Below, one piece after another: positions 43,235 through 51,512 of a stretch of 64,000 nt of DNA (the stretch's first letter is position 1; the number at the start of each line of letters is the position of its first letter). A model generated the notes under the pieces. It did no database searches and was not told the origin of the DNA. It saw only the letters and a program-made list of their open reading frames with translations. This stretch comes from Phaeobacter gallaeciensis DSM 26640 (GTDB lineage Bacteria > Pseudomonadota > Alphaproteobacteria > Rhodobacterales > Rhodobacteraceae), in NCBI RefSeq assembly GCF_000511385.1, contig NC_023137.1, positions 3,665,001 through 3,729,000 of the forward strand, in the 5' to 3' direction. The position numbers and the translations under genes are program-made.

Positions 43235-44563
43235 ATGATCTCAGCCATCAACGCATTGACCCAGGATTTGGCGAACAAGAAACTGTCGTCAGCCGTGGGG
43301 CGCGTGTCGGAAATTTCAGGTGGCGCAATCACGGTATCGGGGTTGAATGGTCAGGCGCGTATTGGGGATCGGTTGATCCTTCGTCGGGCGGGGAGTGACC
43401 CGTTAGAAGGTGAGGTTATGCGGATTTCATGTAGTGAAGTCAGTATGTTACCAGATACAGCTCCGGATCGTGTTGCTGTCGGGGATGCTGTTCTGTTGCA
43501 CCCAACGCCGGATTTTGCCCCCGGTGACAGTTGGATCGGACGCGTGATTGATCCCTTCGGCGCACCTCTGGACGGACGACCGATGATGCGTGGAGAGGCA
43601 ACTCGGGACTTGATGGCAGCGCCACCAAAAGCTGCTTCACGTCGTCCGATGGGGGAACGACTCAACACTGGTCTTGCGGTCTTCAACACGATTCTGCCGA
43701 TCGTAAAAGGGCAGCGAGTCGGTCTTTTTGCAGGGTCAGGTGTGGGAAAATCCACGCTGTTGGCCACATTGGCACAGAATATGGAGGCTGATGTCGTCGT
43801 CATCGCGCTGATCGGCGAGCGGGGACGTGAGGTCAACCACTTCGTAAAAGATGTTCTGGGCGACGAGGGGATGCAGCGTGCAGTTGTCGTTGCAGCCACG
43901 TCCGACCAATCGGCGCTGGTGCGTCGACGCTGCGCGTGGTCAGCGATGGCCGTGGCAGAACATTTTCGAGATCAGGGAAAAAATGTGCTGTTTCTTGCAG
44001 ATTCGGTGACTCGATTTGCCGAAGCACACCGCGAGATTGCCGTTTCATCAGGTGAAGCGCCAGCCCTGCGCGGATACCCACCGTCAGTGACACCGCTGAT
44101 TACCGGTCTTTGTGAGCGTGCCGGGCCTGGCAGTGGCGACCAGGGCGATATCACCGCGATTTTCAGCGTGCTGGTTGCAGGTTCTGATATGGATGAGCCG
44201 ATCGCCGATATTCTGCGCGGCGTTCTGGATGGGCATATTGTGCTCAACCGTGAGATTGCAGAACGAGGACGATTCCCGGCTGTCGATGTCTCGCGGTCGG
44301 TGTCCAGAAGCCTGCCTGCGGCCGCAACAGCGGATGAGAATTCAGCGATTCTGGATGTCCGAAAGTATCTCGGCGCTTATGAACAATCAGAGGTTATGAT
44401 CCGCGCAGGCCTTTATTCGGAGGGCAATGATGTGACGCTGGATCAGGCTGTGAAGCTCTGGCCAGAGTTGGATTCGTTCTTCGGCAGGTCAGATCCTGAA
44501 GGGGTACAAAGCAGCTTCAATCGCCTGATGCTGATGATGCGACGCGCCGTGGCGATACGCTAA
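43235..44563 (+). CDS. fliI: Flagellum-specific ATPase FliI
   Basis: A 442-aa export ATPase of the F1/V1 beta type. Walker A GLFAGSGVGKSTLLA (residues ~163-177), GERGREVNHFVKD, Walker B region VLFLADSVTRFAEAHREIA, and VLVAGSDMDEPIADILRGVLDGHIVLNR. It works with FliH and FliJ at the export gate. It stands alone on this strand; an 842-bp stretch without recognised genes follows. Confidence 0.96.
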   Translation: MISAINALTQDLANKKLSSAVGRVSEISGGAITVSGLNGQARIGDRLILRRAGSDPLEGEVMRISCSEVSMLPDTAPDRVAVGDAVLLHPTPDFAPGDSWIGRVIDPFGAPLDGRPMMRGEATRDLMAAPPKAASRRPMGERLNTGLAVFNTILPIVKGQRVGLFAGSGVGKSTLLATLAQNMEADVVVIALIGERGREVNHFVKDVLGDEGMQRAVVVAATSDQSALVRRRCAWSAMAVAEHFRDQGKNVLFLADSVTRFAEAHREIAVSSGEAPALRGYPPSVTPLITGLCERAGPGSGDQGDITAIFSVLVAGSDMDEPIADILRGVLDGHIVLNREIAERGRFPAVDVSRSVSRSLPAAATADENSAILDVRKYLGAYEQSEVMIRAGLYSEGNDVTLDQAVKLWPELDSFFGRSDPEGVQSSFNRLMLMMRRAVAIR

Positions 44564-45083
44564 TCTGATGCAGGGCTTGCAGCTAGAGGAATGTAGTGCG
44601 CGTTCAGCGCGGCTCTGCGAAGCTGGTGTAGCTGCCTGATTGCAAGGAGGATCCAACAGGCGCGGGTGTCCTGAGTCACGTATTTGGGCAGATGTGTCTG
44701 TCTATCCTGGTGGGTAGATTGAACTCGCTGATGTCGCGTTGAGCTTCAGATGCCTCGAACCGACAGTCTTTTGGCATCTTCTACCTCGGAAATCTCAGAT
44801 TGGGCCCGTCGTTTCTCGGGTTGCCTCATCATGAAGAGGAGTGAGCGACGGGATTTCCTACGGCACGAGTGCATTTTGCACGCGCGGTTCCATATCGATC
44901 TTTTTGATCGGGAGACCCTTCGCGCGCTGATGTCATGGGAGAAGCGCAAACTAAGTGATTTCAACTCGCACTGAATTGCTCTGCGCTCAAGAAGCTATAA
45001 AATGATGACTTTAGCGGTGTCGATTGGCCCTCTTGGACAATGACGCTGAAGGAGTGGTCGTTCCGCTGCGGCATTCATCACCT

Positions 45084-45107
45084 GGTTTGAACGACGGTTT
45101 TCAAACC
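45084..45107. repeat. Inverted repeat in the fliI-flbT gap
   Basis: A perfect 8-bp inverted repeat GGTTTGAA/TTCAAACC with an 8-nt spacer. No T-tract follows. Confidence 0.6.
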
Positions 45108-45161
45108 TAGGAGACCTACTGCACACCACAGATGATAGAGACAACGGTCGTATTGAGGGTC

Positions 45162-45197
45162 AGTAGTTAATGCGCTCCAGCACGCGAATTAACTACT
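45162..45197. repeat. Inverted repeat in the fliI-flbT gap
   Basis: A perfect 10-bp inverted repeat AGTAGTTAAT/ATTAACTACT with a 16-nt spacer that can pair two more bases. A-T rich and unlike the surrounding sequence. Confidence 0.65.
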
Positions 45198-45405
45198 CAC
45201 AACCAGTACATACGGAGCGGAAGTGTGAAAAGAACAAGGTCGTGAGTCAATCTGCGTGTTTTATGCAAGTTTGTCGTGCGGATTACCGAAACCCGCGGAC
45301 ACCTACAAAGCAAGATCAGATTGCCCAGTCACTCGCTGACCAGAATAGCTTTCACAAAATAATTCCAGCCGACAGTGCCTTTCCAAGACACGATCGGCTG
45401 AGAAC

Positions 45406-45810
45406 TCACGATGGGCGTACGGCCATCAGTCGATCTTCGCGTGGCAACAAGGTGCGCAGCGCTTTCAAACATCTGTAGTGGTTGTCTGAGAGGACAGCAT
45501 CGGTGGCCTCTGCCAGTGACGCACGGCTGTCAGGATCTGTGAACACCTGACTCAGTTCCTCTATCCGGCGCAGCATTTGAAGGCGATCCTCCTCGCCATC
45601 GACATCGCCAGACAGAACCAACTGGGCCGCGTAGCAGACGCGTCGCACCGGAGTGTTTGCTTCTTCCGGGTGGATGGCATCACGCAGCCGCAGGATGTTT
45701 GCATCTGGGGTTACAATGGACAATCGACTGCGCCGATCTCCGTTTTCAATTACTGCACCGTTCACCAATACCCGCTCTTTCGGGGCAAGTTTCAGGACCA
45801 ATCCGCTCAT
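45406..45810 (-). CDS. flbT: Flagellin synthesis repressor FlbT
   Basis: A 134-aa post-transcriptional regulator found in alphaproteobacteria. In Caulobacter it binds the flagellin mRNA leader and destabilises it until the hook is complete. Family features: GLVLKLAPKERVLVNGAVIENGDRRSRLSI, RLRDAIHPEEANTPVRRVCYAAQLVLSGD and the C-terminal YRCLKALRTLLPRED. Two bases after flaF; order fliC-flaF-flbT. Confidence 0.93.
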   Translation of the reverse strand: MSGLVLKLAPKERVLVNGAVIENGDRRSRLSIVTPDANILRLRDAIHPEEANTPVRRVCYAAQLVLSGDVDGEEDRLQMLRRIEELSQVFTDPDSRASLAEATDAVLSDNHYRCLKALRTLLPREDRLMAVRPS

Positions 45811-45812
45811 AT

Positions 45813-46184
45813 TCAGGACGCTCCGCTGCGAAGGCCACGCATGATGGCCGTGTTGATTTCCACCAGAAGCCGTACATCCGCTTTGCGGGCCAGGACTTTG
45901 CTGGTGTGTTGATGGGTGAATTCCCCAAGCGAGAGCAGCTGAGCTTTCAATTCGTCCGGGAGTGGGTTTCCAGGACTGGCAACTTCGACTGAAAAGATCG
46001 ACCAGAGTTTGCGATTGTCGGTCAGTGCTGCGGCAAGTTCGGTAAAACCTGGCTTACCTTTTTGGGCTGCGGCGACCATGCGACGGGTTACGCGGGCGAT
46101 GACTTCATATTCGAGGTTCTTTGCAGTTCGAGTCGGGGCCTTTGCCGCCGAATAGGCGCTCTTCGCCTTTAGAAGGGCATTCAC
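45813..46184 (-). CDS. flaF: Flagellar regulator FlaF
   Basis: A 123-aa positive factor for flagellin translation/secretion that acts opposite to FlbT. It has the typical ending and core: AYSAAKAPTRTAKNLEYEVIARVTRRM, LAAALTDNRKLWSIFSVEVASPGNPLPDELKAQLLSLGEFTHQHTSKVL. It lies between fliC and flbT, separated from fliC by a 12-bp hairpin. Confidence 0.93.
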   Translation of the reverse strand: MNALLKAKSAYSAAKAPTRTAKNLEYEVIARVTRRMVAAAQKGKPGFTELAAALTDNRKLWSIFSVEVASPGNPLPDELKAQLLSLGEFTHQHTSKVLARKADVRLLVEINTAIMRGLRSGAS

Positions 46185-46226
46185 GTGTTATCCTAACATG
46201 TAATCTACAGATTCTCTGCGATAGGG

Positions 46227-46256
46227 GATCTGGGGCGCGCGGTGGCGCCCCAGATC
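46227..46256 (-). other. 12-bp stem-loop between fliC and flaF
   Basis: A perfect 12-bp stem GATCTGGGGCGC/GCGCCCCAGATC with a six-base loop lies nine bases after the flagellin stop. There is no T-tract on the minus strand, so it probably stabilises the flagellin mRNA or partly terminates, lowering flaF-flbT transcription. Confidence 0.7.
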
Positions 46257-46265
46257 AAGCTGCTA

Positions 46266-47078
46266 TTAACGGAACAGCTGCATCAGGGTCTGTGGCGCCT
46301 GGTTTGCAATCGACAGCGATTGCACCGCCAGCTGCTGCTGAGTCTGAAGCGCTTTCAGCCTCGCAGAAGATTCTTCCATATTTGTATCGGTCATCGTGCT
46401 GACACCCATTGTCAGGGAGTCGGAGAGTTTCGACACAAACATGCCTTGGTCGGTCAGGCGATTGGAATCAGCACCCAGCTGAGCGGCCGCATCGATCGCG
46501 TTACCAAGCATGGTTTCGATCTCGGTCAGCGCAGTAGAGGCGGTTGCCACATCAGTAATATCGGTGATCCCGGCAGTACTGATGTTTGCTTCAGAGTCGA
46601 TCGCCGTTACGGTGATGGTATCCGCAGCTGGATCCAGTCCACCCAGAACAGTCAACGAGGTGGTGACGTTGTCATCAAGCAGATTTGCTCCGTTGAATTC
46701 AGCGGAGTCGATGATCGATTCGATCTGCGCTGCCTTCTTGGCGATGCTGTCCTGAATCTTTGCGTGGTCAACGTTTTCCGAGTTTGCGGAAATCGCCAGC
46801 TGCTTCATCTCGGTGAGAGTTTCAACGATTTGCTCGGCACCGGACAGGGCCACAGCAACAGTCGCTTCACCAACGCCAAGAGATTCCTGTACCGACTTAT
46901 AGCCAGAGATATCAGAGTCCATGGTTTTGGAGATCGCCCAAACCGCGGCGTTATCCTTGGCCGAACCGATCCGCTTACCGGTCGAAATCTGGCTCTGGGT
47001 GTCGTCAAGGCTGTTGTTTACGGACTGCAGCGTCTGCAGTGCAACCATTGCGCCATTGTTAGTCAGAATGCTGGACAT
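46266..47078 (-). CDS. fliC: Flagellin
   Basis: A 270-aa flagellin with the D0/D1 ends SSILTNNGAMVALQTLQSVNNSLDDTQSQISTGKRIGSAKDNAAVWAIS and SRLKALQTQQQLAVQSLSIANQAPQTLMQLFR, and a short variable middle, so the filament surface domain is small. It is the only flagellin in the window. No FliD or FliS was found nearby. A leader of roughly 200 nt precedes it, consistent with regulation by FlbT/FlaF. Confidence 0.96.
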   Translation of the reverse strand: MSSILTNNGAMVALQTLQSVNNSLDDTQSQISTGKRIGSAKDNAAVWAISKTMDSDISGYKSVQESLGVGEATVAVALSGAEQIVETLTEMKQLAISANSENVDHAKIQDSIAKKAAQIESIIDSAEFNGANLLDDNVTTSLTVLGGLDPAADTITVTAIDSEANISTAGITDITDVATASTALTEIETMLGNAIDAAAQLGADSNRLTDQGMFVSKLSDSLTMGVSTMTDTNMEESSARLKALQTQQQLAVQSLSIANQAPQTLMQLFR

Positions 47079-47225
47079 AGCATGTATTCCTTTAGTTAGA
47101 GGCGTTTTGACCTCTGGTTTCCCTGCCCCGAAGGGCGCTCTCTGACGTCTTTCTGACTATGCGTTCCGCCGTCCGGCTTCCGCGCCACCCTCCTTTGAAG
47201 GTGCAAAGTGACATTGGCCTACTAT

Positions 47226-47243
47226 GTGCTAAGGGAGTGCTAA
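47226..47243 (-). promoter_or_regulatory. Direct repeat upstream of flagellin gene
   Basis: GTGCTAA occurs twice, 47226-47232 and 47237-47243, with an 11-bp period (one helical turn) about 150 bp before the fliC start. On the coding strand it reads TTAGCAC-N4-TTAGCAC. It may be a regulator site; the spacing also weakly resembles a -24/-12 promoter but the -24 GG is absent. Confidence 0.4.
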
Positions 47244-47286
47244 TGCCGGAAATTCCATTGCTAGAATTTTCTCTAAATTGGGCCGG

Positions 47287-47646
47287 TTACGCGCGTTTCT
47301 CGAGGTTGGGGGTGCCGCCAGTCGCAAAACGGGTCTTGCGCCCCGACTGGTCATAGACATCCAACCCTTTGCGCACACGGCGCAGTTCCGCCATTCGGGC
47401 AGCGACCGCACGGATACCTTCCATGGCGCTGTCCAGTAGAACCTGATTGCGAGACACCTTGCCCTGAACATGTTCCAGAGCTTCACGCTCCAGATCTGCG
47501 GTCATATTCAGTGTCGTTATGATTGCTTCCTTTTTGGCGAGCAGTGGTTCCAGCTCTTGCAGATTACCACTCACTAGCGCCGCGCGCTCAGCATCCAGTA
47601 GGGTATCAAGCTCTTCGATCAGCTGTTGCGGGGTTTGTTCAGTCAT
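47287..47646 (-). CDS. FlgN-like export chaperone candidate
   Basis: A 119-aa helical, charged protein whose pattern LIEELDTLLDAERAALVSGNLQELEPLLAKKEAIITTL matches the start of FlgN-type chaperones for FlgK and FlgL. The rest is helical and ends in a basic tail. It overlaps the FlgJ-like gene by eight bases. Family assignment is probable, not certain. Confidence 0.7.
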   Translation of the reverse strand: MTEQTPQQLIEELDTLLDAERAALVSGNLQELEPLLAKKEAIITTLNMTADLEREALEHVQGKVSRNQVLLDSAMEGIRAVAARMAELRRVRKGLDVYDQSGRKTRFATGGTPNLEKRA

Positions 47647-47929
47647 TGTCCTGTGCCTCTTTCAGTGCGTGATAAAGTGATTCTGCCAAGCCGACGCCGC
47701 CCGCTTTGGTGATTTGCTCCGCCTGTGCGCGCACCAGGAAACTGGAAAACTGGTCCTCGCCAGCACCCCCGCCCATTGTTTCGCGACTTTCGCCGAGACC
47801 GGCGGATTTCAACATTTCTGTAAGGAAAGTCGCCTCAAGCTCCTGTGCGGCCTTGCGCAGCGGATCTTGTGGCGGCGGGGTGATGGCCGCGGGACGCCGC
47901 ATCGCCGGAAGTTGAGCAATTGGTTCCAT
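47639..47929 (-). CDS. flgJ: FlgJ-like rod-binding protein (short form)
   Basis: A 96-aa protein equal to the N-terminal rod-capping domain of FlgJ: LRKAAQELEATFLTEMLKSAGLG, GGGAGEDQFSSFLVRAQAEQITKAGGVGLAESLYHAL. The C-terminal muramidase domain of enteric FlgJ is absent, and a separate lytic transglycosylase is encoded at 33332. First gene of a two-gene leftward transcript with the FlgN-like gene. Confidence 0.85.
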   Translation of the reverse strand: MEPIAQLPAMRRPAAITPPPQDPLRKAAQELEATFLTEMLKSAGLGESRETMGGGAGEDQFSSFLVRAQAEQITKAGGVGLAESLYHALKEAQDND

Positions 47930-47991
47930 GATGTACCTCGTTCTGAGATGTCGAAATTGCTTCGATTTTTTCTATTTTGGCGGATGATCGG

Positions 47992-48006
47992 TTAAAATTG
48001 CCGTAA
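47992..48006. promoter_or_regulatory. CtrA-like box between flgJ and fliK
   Basis: TTAA-AATTGCC-GTAA differs from TTAA-N7-TTAA at one base. It lies in the 125-bp divergent gap, 48 nt before the fliK start. Confidence 0.4.
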
Positions 48007-48054
48007 CCGATTGGCGTTATGGTGCTGGCATCGAGATAGAATGTCTGGAAGCCA

Positions 48055-49770
48055 ATGTTTATCAACGCACTTACAAGCCCCACCTCTGGTGGCGCGCAGG
48101 GATCTGAGAAGGTTCAGCAAGGCGAATCGGCAAAATCGCGTAAAGGCGCAAGTTTTGACGCGGTTATGGCAGAGACTGCAAATTCGTCAGATGATGCAGG
48201 AACTGACGTAATGCAGATGGAAGAGGTTGCTGAGCAGCATGCTTCCACATCGGATGCGTCGGAAAAGGCGAATCAAACAACACATGATGATGATGCCGAG
48301 GCAGCCACCGGAGAGGGCCCGCAAGATCCGCAGGATCAGGCGGCGGCCAAGGAGGCGGCAGCAGATCAGGACGCTTTGGCGGTTCCGACGCAGCTGGATG
48401 TCAATGTTGCTGAGCAAAAGCGGATTGAGAACGGCCGTCGTGAGGGCGCGTCTGCGGAGAAAGCTGGAAGCCAGGCAACCGCATTACCTCATCCAAATGC
48501 TGATGGGGCGAAGGCAACAGCCGAAGCCAGCTCATCTGAGGACGGTTTGCCGGGTGGTCGTGCTGTTGCGCAGGGTGCCGCTTCCGATTCTGAGACAACT
48601 GCAAAGGATGGCTTGCTAGCTGAAGGAAAGAGTGGGGGCGGCAAGAGCGACCCTGCCATCGCGCAGAGGGCGCTGTCTGAGACGGGTAGCGTCCCGCAGC
48701 GGATGGTCACAGGCGTGGAGGACCAATCGACACAGGGACTACGCAGCGATTCGGTAGCTGCTGAAACCAAGGCGCCAGGTGATACCGCTGGGGATATGGG
48801 TCGAACTGTGGTCGAGGCAAACGGTATAACATCTGGGCCAAGAGGTCGAGTTGTGCAAACCGACGCCGTCTCCAATCCTGGCGCTCATCCTCAGCCAGAG
48901 GTTAAATCCACTGAGGCCGCGGCAACGGCGGCAGCGGCATCCGAGGCGGTGAAGGATGCCGTGAAACCGTCCGTGGCAGCGCAAACTCAAACGGTGCAAC
49001 AGGCGAACCCAACGGCCGGTCCATCTCCGTTAGAGGGGGGCGCTTCGGAGACGACTTCGCCAGTGCGCGAAAAGCTTGAGGCACGGCGTACAGCCGCTGA
49101 ACAGATGCGAGCCCCCACGCCGACGCAGACCACCACAATTCTGCCTCAGGGTACATATTCGGTTGCCAGCTTTGGTCTGGGTGCAGGAGCTCTTACAGCC
49201 GCTATGCCAACATCCACGTCGGCGCTTGCTATTGATCCATCGTTCTCAGCGGAGATCGGAGGTAGCGCGGTGACCGGCGGTAGCAGCGGGTTTGAGCTGC
49301 CTGGCCTGTCACAGCTGCTGACAGAAGCAACGGTAAGCCCAGGTACTGTGCATAAACCTGAAACGCCCCGCCTGATTGCGAATCAGATGGCCGAAGCGCT
49401 GGCAATGAAGGGAGAGCGTAACGTCGATGTAGCGCTCAATCCCAAGGAGCTGGGGCATGTGAATATGCGTGTCTCTGTCACCGAGACGGGCGTCAGTGTC
49501 ATGATTCAGACTGAGCGCGCTGAAACTGGTGACCTGATGCGGCGTCATATCAGTGAGCTGGCGGATGAGTTTAAGCGGATGGGGTTTGAGGATATTTCGT
49601 TCCAGTTCTCTGGTGATGAAGCCTCGAATCAAAGTGGCGGCCGCGGCGAGGCGAATACCCACGCCGGCCGGTCCACCGGGGTTGGCGATGAGGAACTGGC
49701 TGACCTTCCTGCAGAACCGATGACGCAATCACTCAACCTCGGCGAGGTTGGGCTTGATATGAGGATTTGA
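48055..49770 (+). CDS. fliK: Flagellar hook-length control protein FliK
   Basis: A 571-aa protein with a long low-complexity Ala/Glu/Thr-rich N-terminal part and the conserved C-terminal FliK domain (residues ~430-525): RNVDVALNPKELGHVNMRVSVTETGVSVMIQTERAETGDLMRRHISELADEFKRMGF. It measures hook length and triggers the FlhB switch. It is four bases upstream of flgD. Confidence 0.9.
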   Translation: MFINALTSPTSGGAQGSEKVQQGESAKSRKGASFDAVMAETANSSDDAGTDVMQMEEVAEQHASTSDASEKANQTTHDDDAEAATGEGPQDPQDQAAAKEAAADQDALAVPTQLDVNVAEQKRIENGRREGASAEKAGSQATALPHPNADGAKATAEASSSEDGLPGGRAVAQGAASDSETTAKDGLLAEGKSGGGKSDPAIAQRALSETGSVPQRMVTGVEDQSTQGLRSDSVAAETKAPGDTAGDMGRTVVEANGITSGPRGRVVQTDAVSNPGAHPQPEVKSTEAAATAAAASEAVKDAVKPSVAAQTQTVQQANPTAGPSPLEGGASETTSPVREKLEARRTAAEQMRAPTPTQTTTILPQGTYSVASFGLGAGALTAAMPTSTSALAIDPSFSAEIGGSAVTGGSSGFELPGLSQLLTEATVSPGTVHKPETPRLIANQMAEALAMKGERNVDVALNPKELGHVNMRVSVTETGVSVMIQTERAETGDLMRRHISELADEFKRMGFEDISFQFSGDEASNQSGGRGEANTHAGRSTGVGDEELADLPAEPMTQSLNLGEVGLDMRI

Positions 49771-49774
49771 GATT

Positions 49775-50467
49775 ATGACAACGAGTGTATCGGGTGCTTC
49801 GGCATCGCAACAACAGCAAGCGGCGTCGACCGCCTCGGCTGAACCAAAGAAAACCACAGGGATCGCCTCTGACTTTGAGACTTTCCTTAAGATGCTCACC
49901 GCACAGGCGCGGTATCAGGATCCTTTGGAACCGATTGATTCAACAGAATACTCGGCGCAGTTGGCGCAATTCTCAATGGTTGAACAACAGGTTCAGGGCA
50001 ATGAGGTGCTGGAGGGGATCCAAGCGCAGTTGGGTCTGGCAAACATGGCAGCCATGTCCGGCTGGGTGGGTATGGAAACCCGATCGGCAGCACCCGCCTA
50101 CTTTGACGGGGCCAACCCTGTAACCGTCTCGCCGAACCCGGCCCAGATCGCCGACACTGTTCATCTGGTGGTCAAGGATGACACCGGTAAAGAGGTGCAG
50201 CGAATCAGCCTCCCTGTTTCAGCTGAACCTTATCAGTGGCAGGGTATTGATGACGACGGATATGCGTTTGATCCAGGCAGCTACAGCTTTACGTTGGAGA
50301 GCCAGAAAAACGGTGAAGTCGTCCTCTCCGATACTGCGGAGACCTACACCCGGGTGAAAGAAACTCAGATGCGTGGCAACGAAGTGGCCTTGATCCTGGA
50401 AGGCGGCTCGGCGATCTTGGCATCATCGGTGACAGCGCTGCGCGAACCTGTGGCACCCGCAGTCTGA
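49775..50467 (+). CDS. flgD: Flagellar hook capping protein FlgD
   Basis: A 230-aa hook scaffold. N-terminal motif DFETFLKMLTAQARYQDPLEPIDSTEYSAQLAQFSMVEQQVQGNE is diagnostic; then a FlgD Ig-like part (VHLVVKDDTGKEVQRISLPVSAEPYQWQGIDDDGYAFDPGSYSF). Last recognised flagellar gene of the island. Confidence 0.95.
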   Translation: MTTSVSGASASQQQQAASTASAEPKKTTGIASDFETFLKMLTAQARYQDPLEPIDSTEYSAQLAQFSMVEQQVQGNEVLEGIQAQLGLANMAAMSGWVGMETRSAAPAYFDGANPVTVSPNPAQIADTVHLVVKDDTGKEVQRISLPVSAEPYQWQGIDDDGYAFDPGSYSFTLESQKNGEVVLSDTAETYTRVKETQMRGNEVALILEGGSAILASSVTALREPVAPAV

Positions 50468-50498
50468 CGCACAAGGGCACCGGAAATCTGGCGCGTAG

Positions 50499-51386
50499 TT
50501 GACACGAGCCGAAACCACGGAGCCTGACCTGCCAAACCTGTCGCCATATTTTATCGCCCGCTTTCTGGCATATCTGTCGGACTGCGGCGTGAGCGATGCC
50601 ACGCCGTCGCCTCTTCTGGGGGGGCGCTCCAACCGTGTCTGGCGTTTGGGTGGGATTGTGGTGAAACTCTATGGCGACAGTCATGCCAACCCGCTCTTTG
50701 CCAATGATGCTGCACGCGAATACGCAGCGCTTCAGGCACTGAATGGCACCGCTTTGGTGCCAGAACTGCTGACATCTGGTCAGTTTGAGGGGCATGATTG
50801 GCTGGCATACCGGCACTCGCCGGGCGTGACCTGGTCGTCGGGCAGCGCAGAGGTGGCGGCACTGCTTGGCCGGTTGCATGCACAGCCCGTGATACCGGGT
50901 TTGCCGACAGGTGTGTCCGGCAGTGCGGCGATCAACGACCAGACCCGGTCTATTCTGGCCTATTGCGGCGATGCTGGTGATCTGAACCGGCTTGAGCCCG
51001 GCAGGCAGATACCCGCAGCAGGGCGCAGGGTGTTGATCCACGGCGATCCCGTACCCGGTAATATCGTGACCTCAGGCGGGTGTCTGACGCTGATCGACTG
51101 GCAATGCCCGCAGATCGGAGACCCGGCCGAGGATCTGGCGCTGTTCCTGTCGCCCGCAATGCAGCAGGTCTATCGCGGTGCGCCCCTGACTGGCGCAGAG
51201 GAGGCAACCTTCCTTGCGGCCTATCCGGATCCGGAGATCACCGCGCGCTACCTATCACTGAAACCTTGGTACCACTGGCGCATGGCCGCCTACTGCCAAT
51301 GGCGCGACGAACGGGATGGTGATCAAAACAGCCTTGCCTATCGCCTGGAACGGGCCGCCCTAGAGGCCTGCCTGGAGCATGCGTGA
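50499..51386 (+). CDS. APH-fold phosphotransferase
   Basis: A 295-aa small-molecule kinase of the aminoglycoside phosphotransferase/choline kinase superfamily. Nucleotide-loop start LLGGRSNRVWRLGGIVVKLY, catalytic loop RVLIHGDPVPGNIV and metal-binding LIDWQCPQIGDPAEDLALF. The substrate is unknown; roles in sugar or choline metabolism are typical. The start is uncertain: TTG at 50499 gives this length and has no obvious ribosome binding site, and no ATG occurs near the N-terminus. Confidence 0.8.
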   Translation: MTRAETTEPDLPNLSPYFIARFLAYLSDCGVSDATPSPLLGGRSNRVWRLGGIVVKLYGDSHANPLFANDAAREYAALQALNGTALVPELLTSGQFEGHDWLAYRHSPGVTWSSGSAEVAALLGRLHAQPVIPGLPTGVSGSAAINDQTRSILAYCGDAGDLNRLEPGRQIPAAGRRVLIHGDPVPGNIVTSGGCLTLIDWQCPQIGDPAEDLALFLSPAMQQVYRGAPLTGAEEATFLAAYPDPEITARYLSLKPWYHWRMAAYCQWRDERDGDQNSLAYRLERAALEACLEHA

Positions 51387-51512
51387 CCCACTCAGGGCCG
51401 TGATCTCGCAACAACAGCGTCAATCCCAAATTCATTGTTTCCAAATAGCTTACATGGCATATTGTGCGGAATGTCGCTGGCGGTGATGCAGTCGGGTTGA
51501 CGACAGTCCGAG

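Larger units (their letters stand above)
44564..45405. other. 842-bp stretch without a convincing gene
   Basis: The only long gap in the flagellar island. Short open frames exist on both strands (72-102 codons, for example 44750-44974 on +, 44746-44964 on -) but they overlap each other, lack good ribosome binding sites and match no family I know. It contains two clear inverted repeats (45084-45107, 45162-45197). It could hold degraded genes or untranslated RNA. Confidence 0.6.

Noticed and set aside
45170..45478. 102-codon + frame in the fliI-flbT gap
   Set aside because: Extends antisense into flbT, starts inside an inverted repeat, and has no ribosome binding site or family match.
47221..47248. 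Sigma-54 promoter for flagellin
   Set aside because: The spacing TAGCAC-N5-TAGCA is suggestive, but the invariant -24 GG is missing and no other sigma-54-like element was seen, so I kept it only as a direct repeat.
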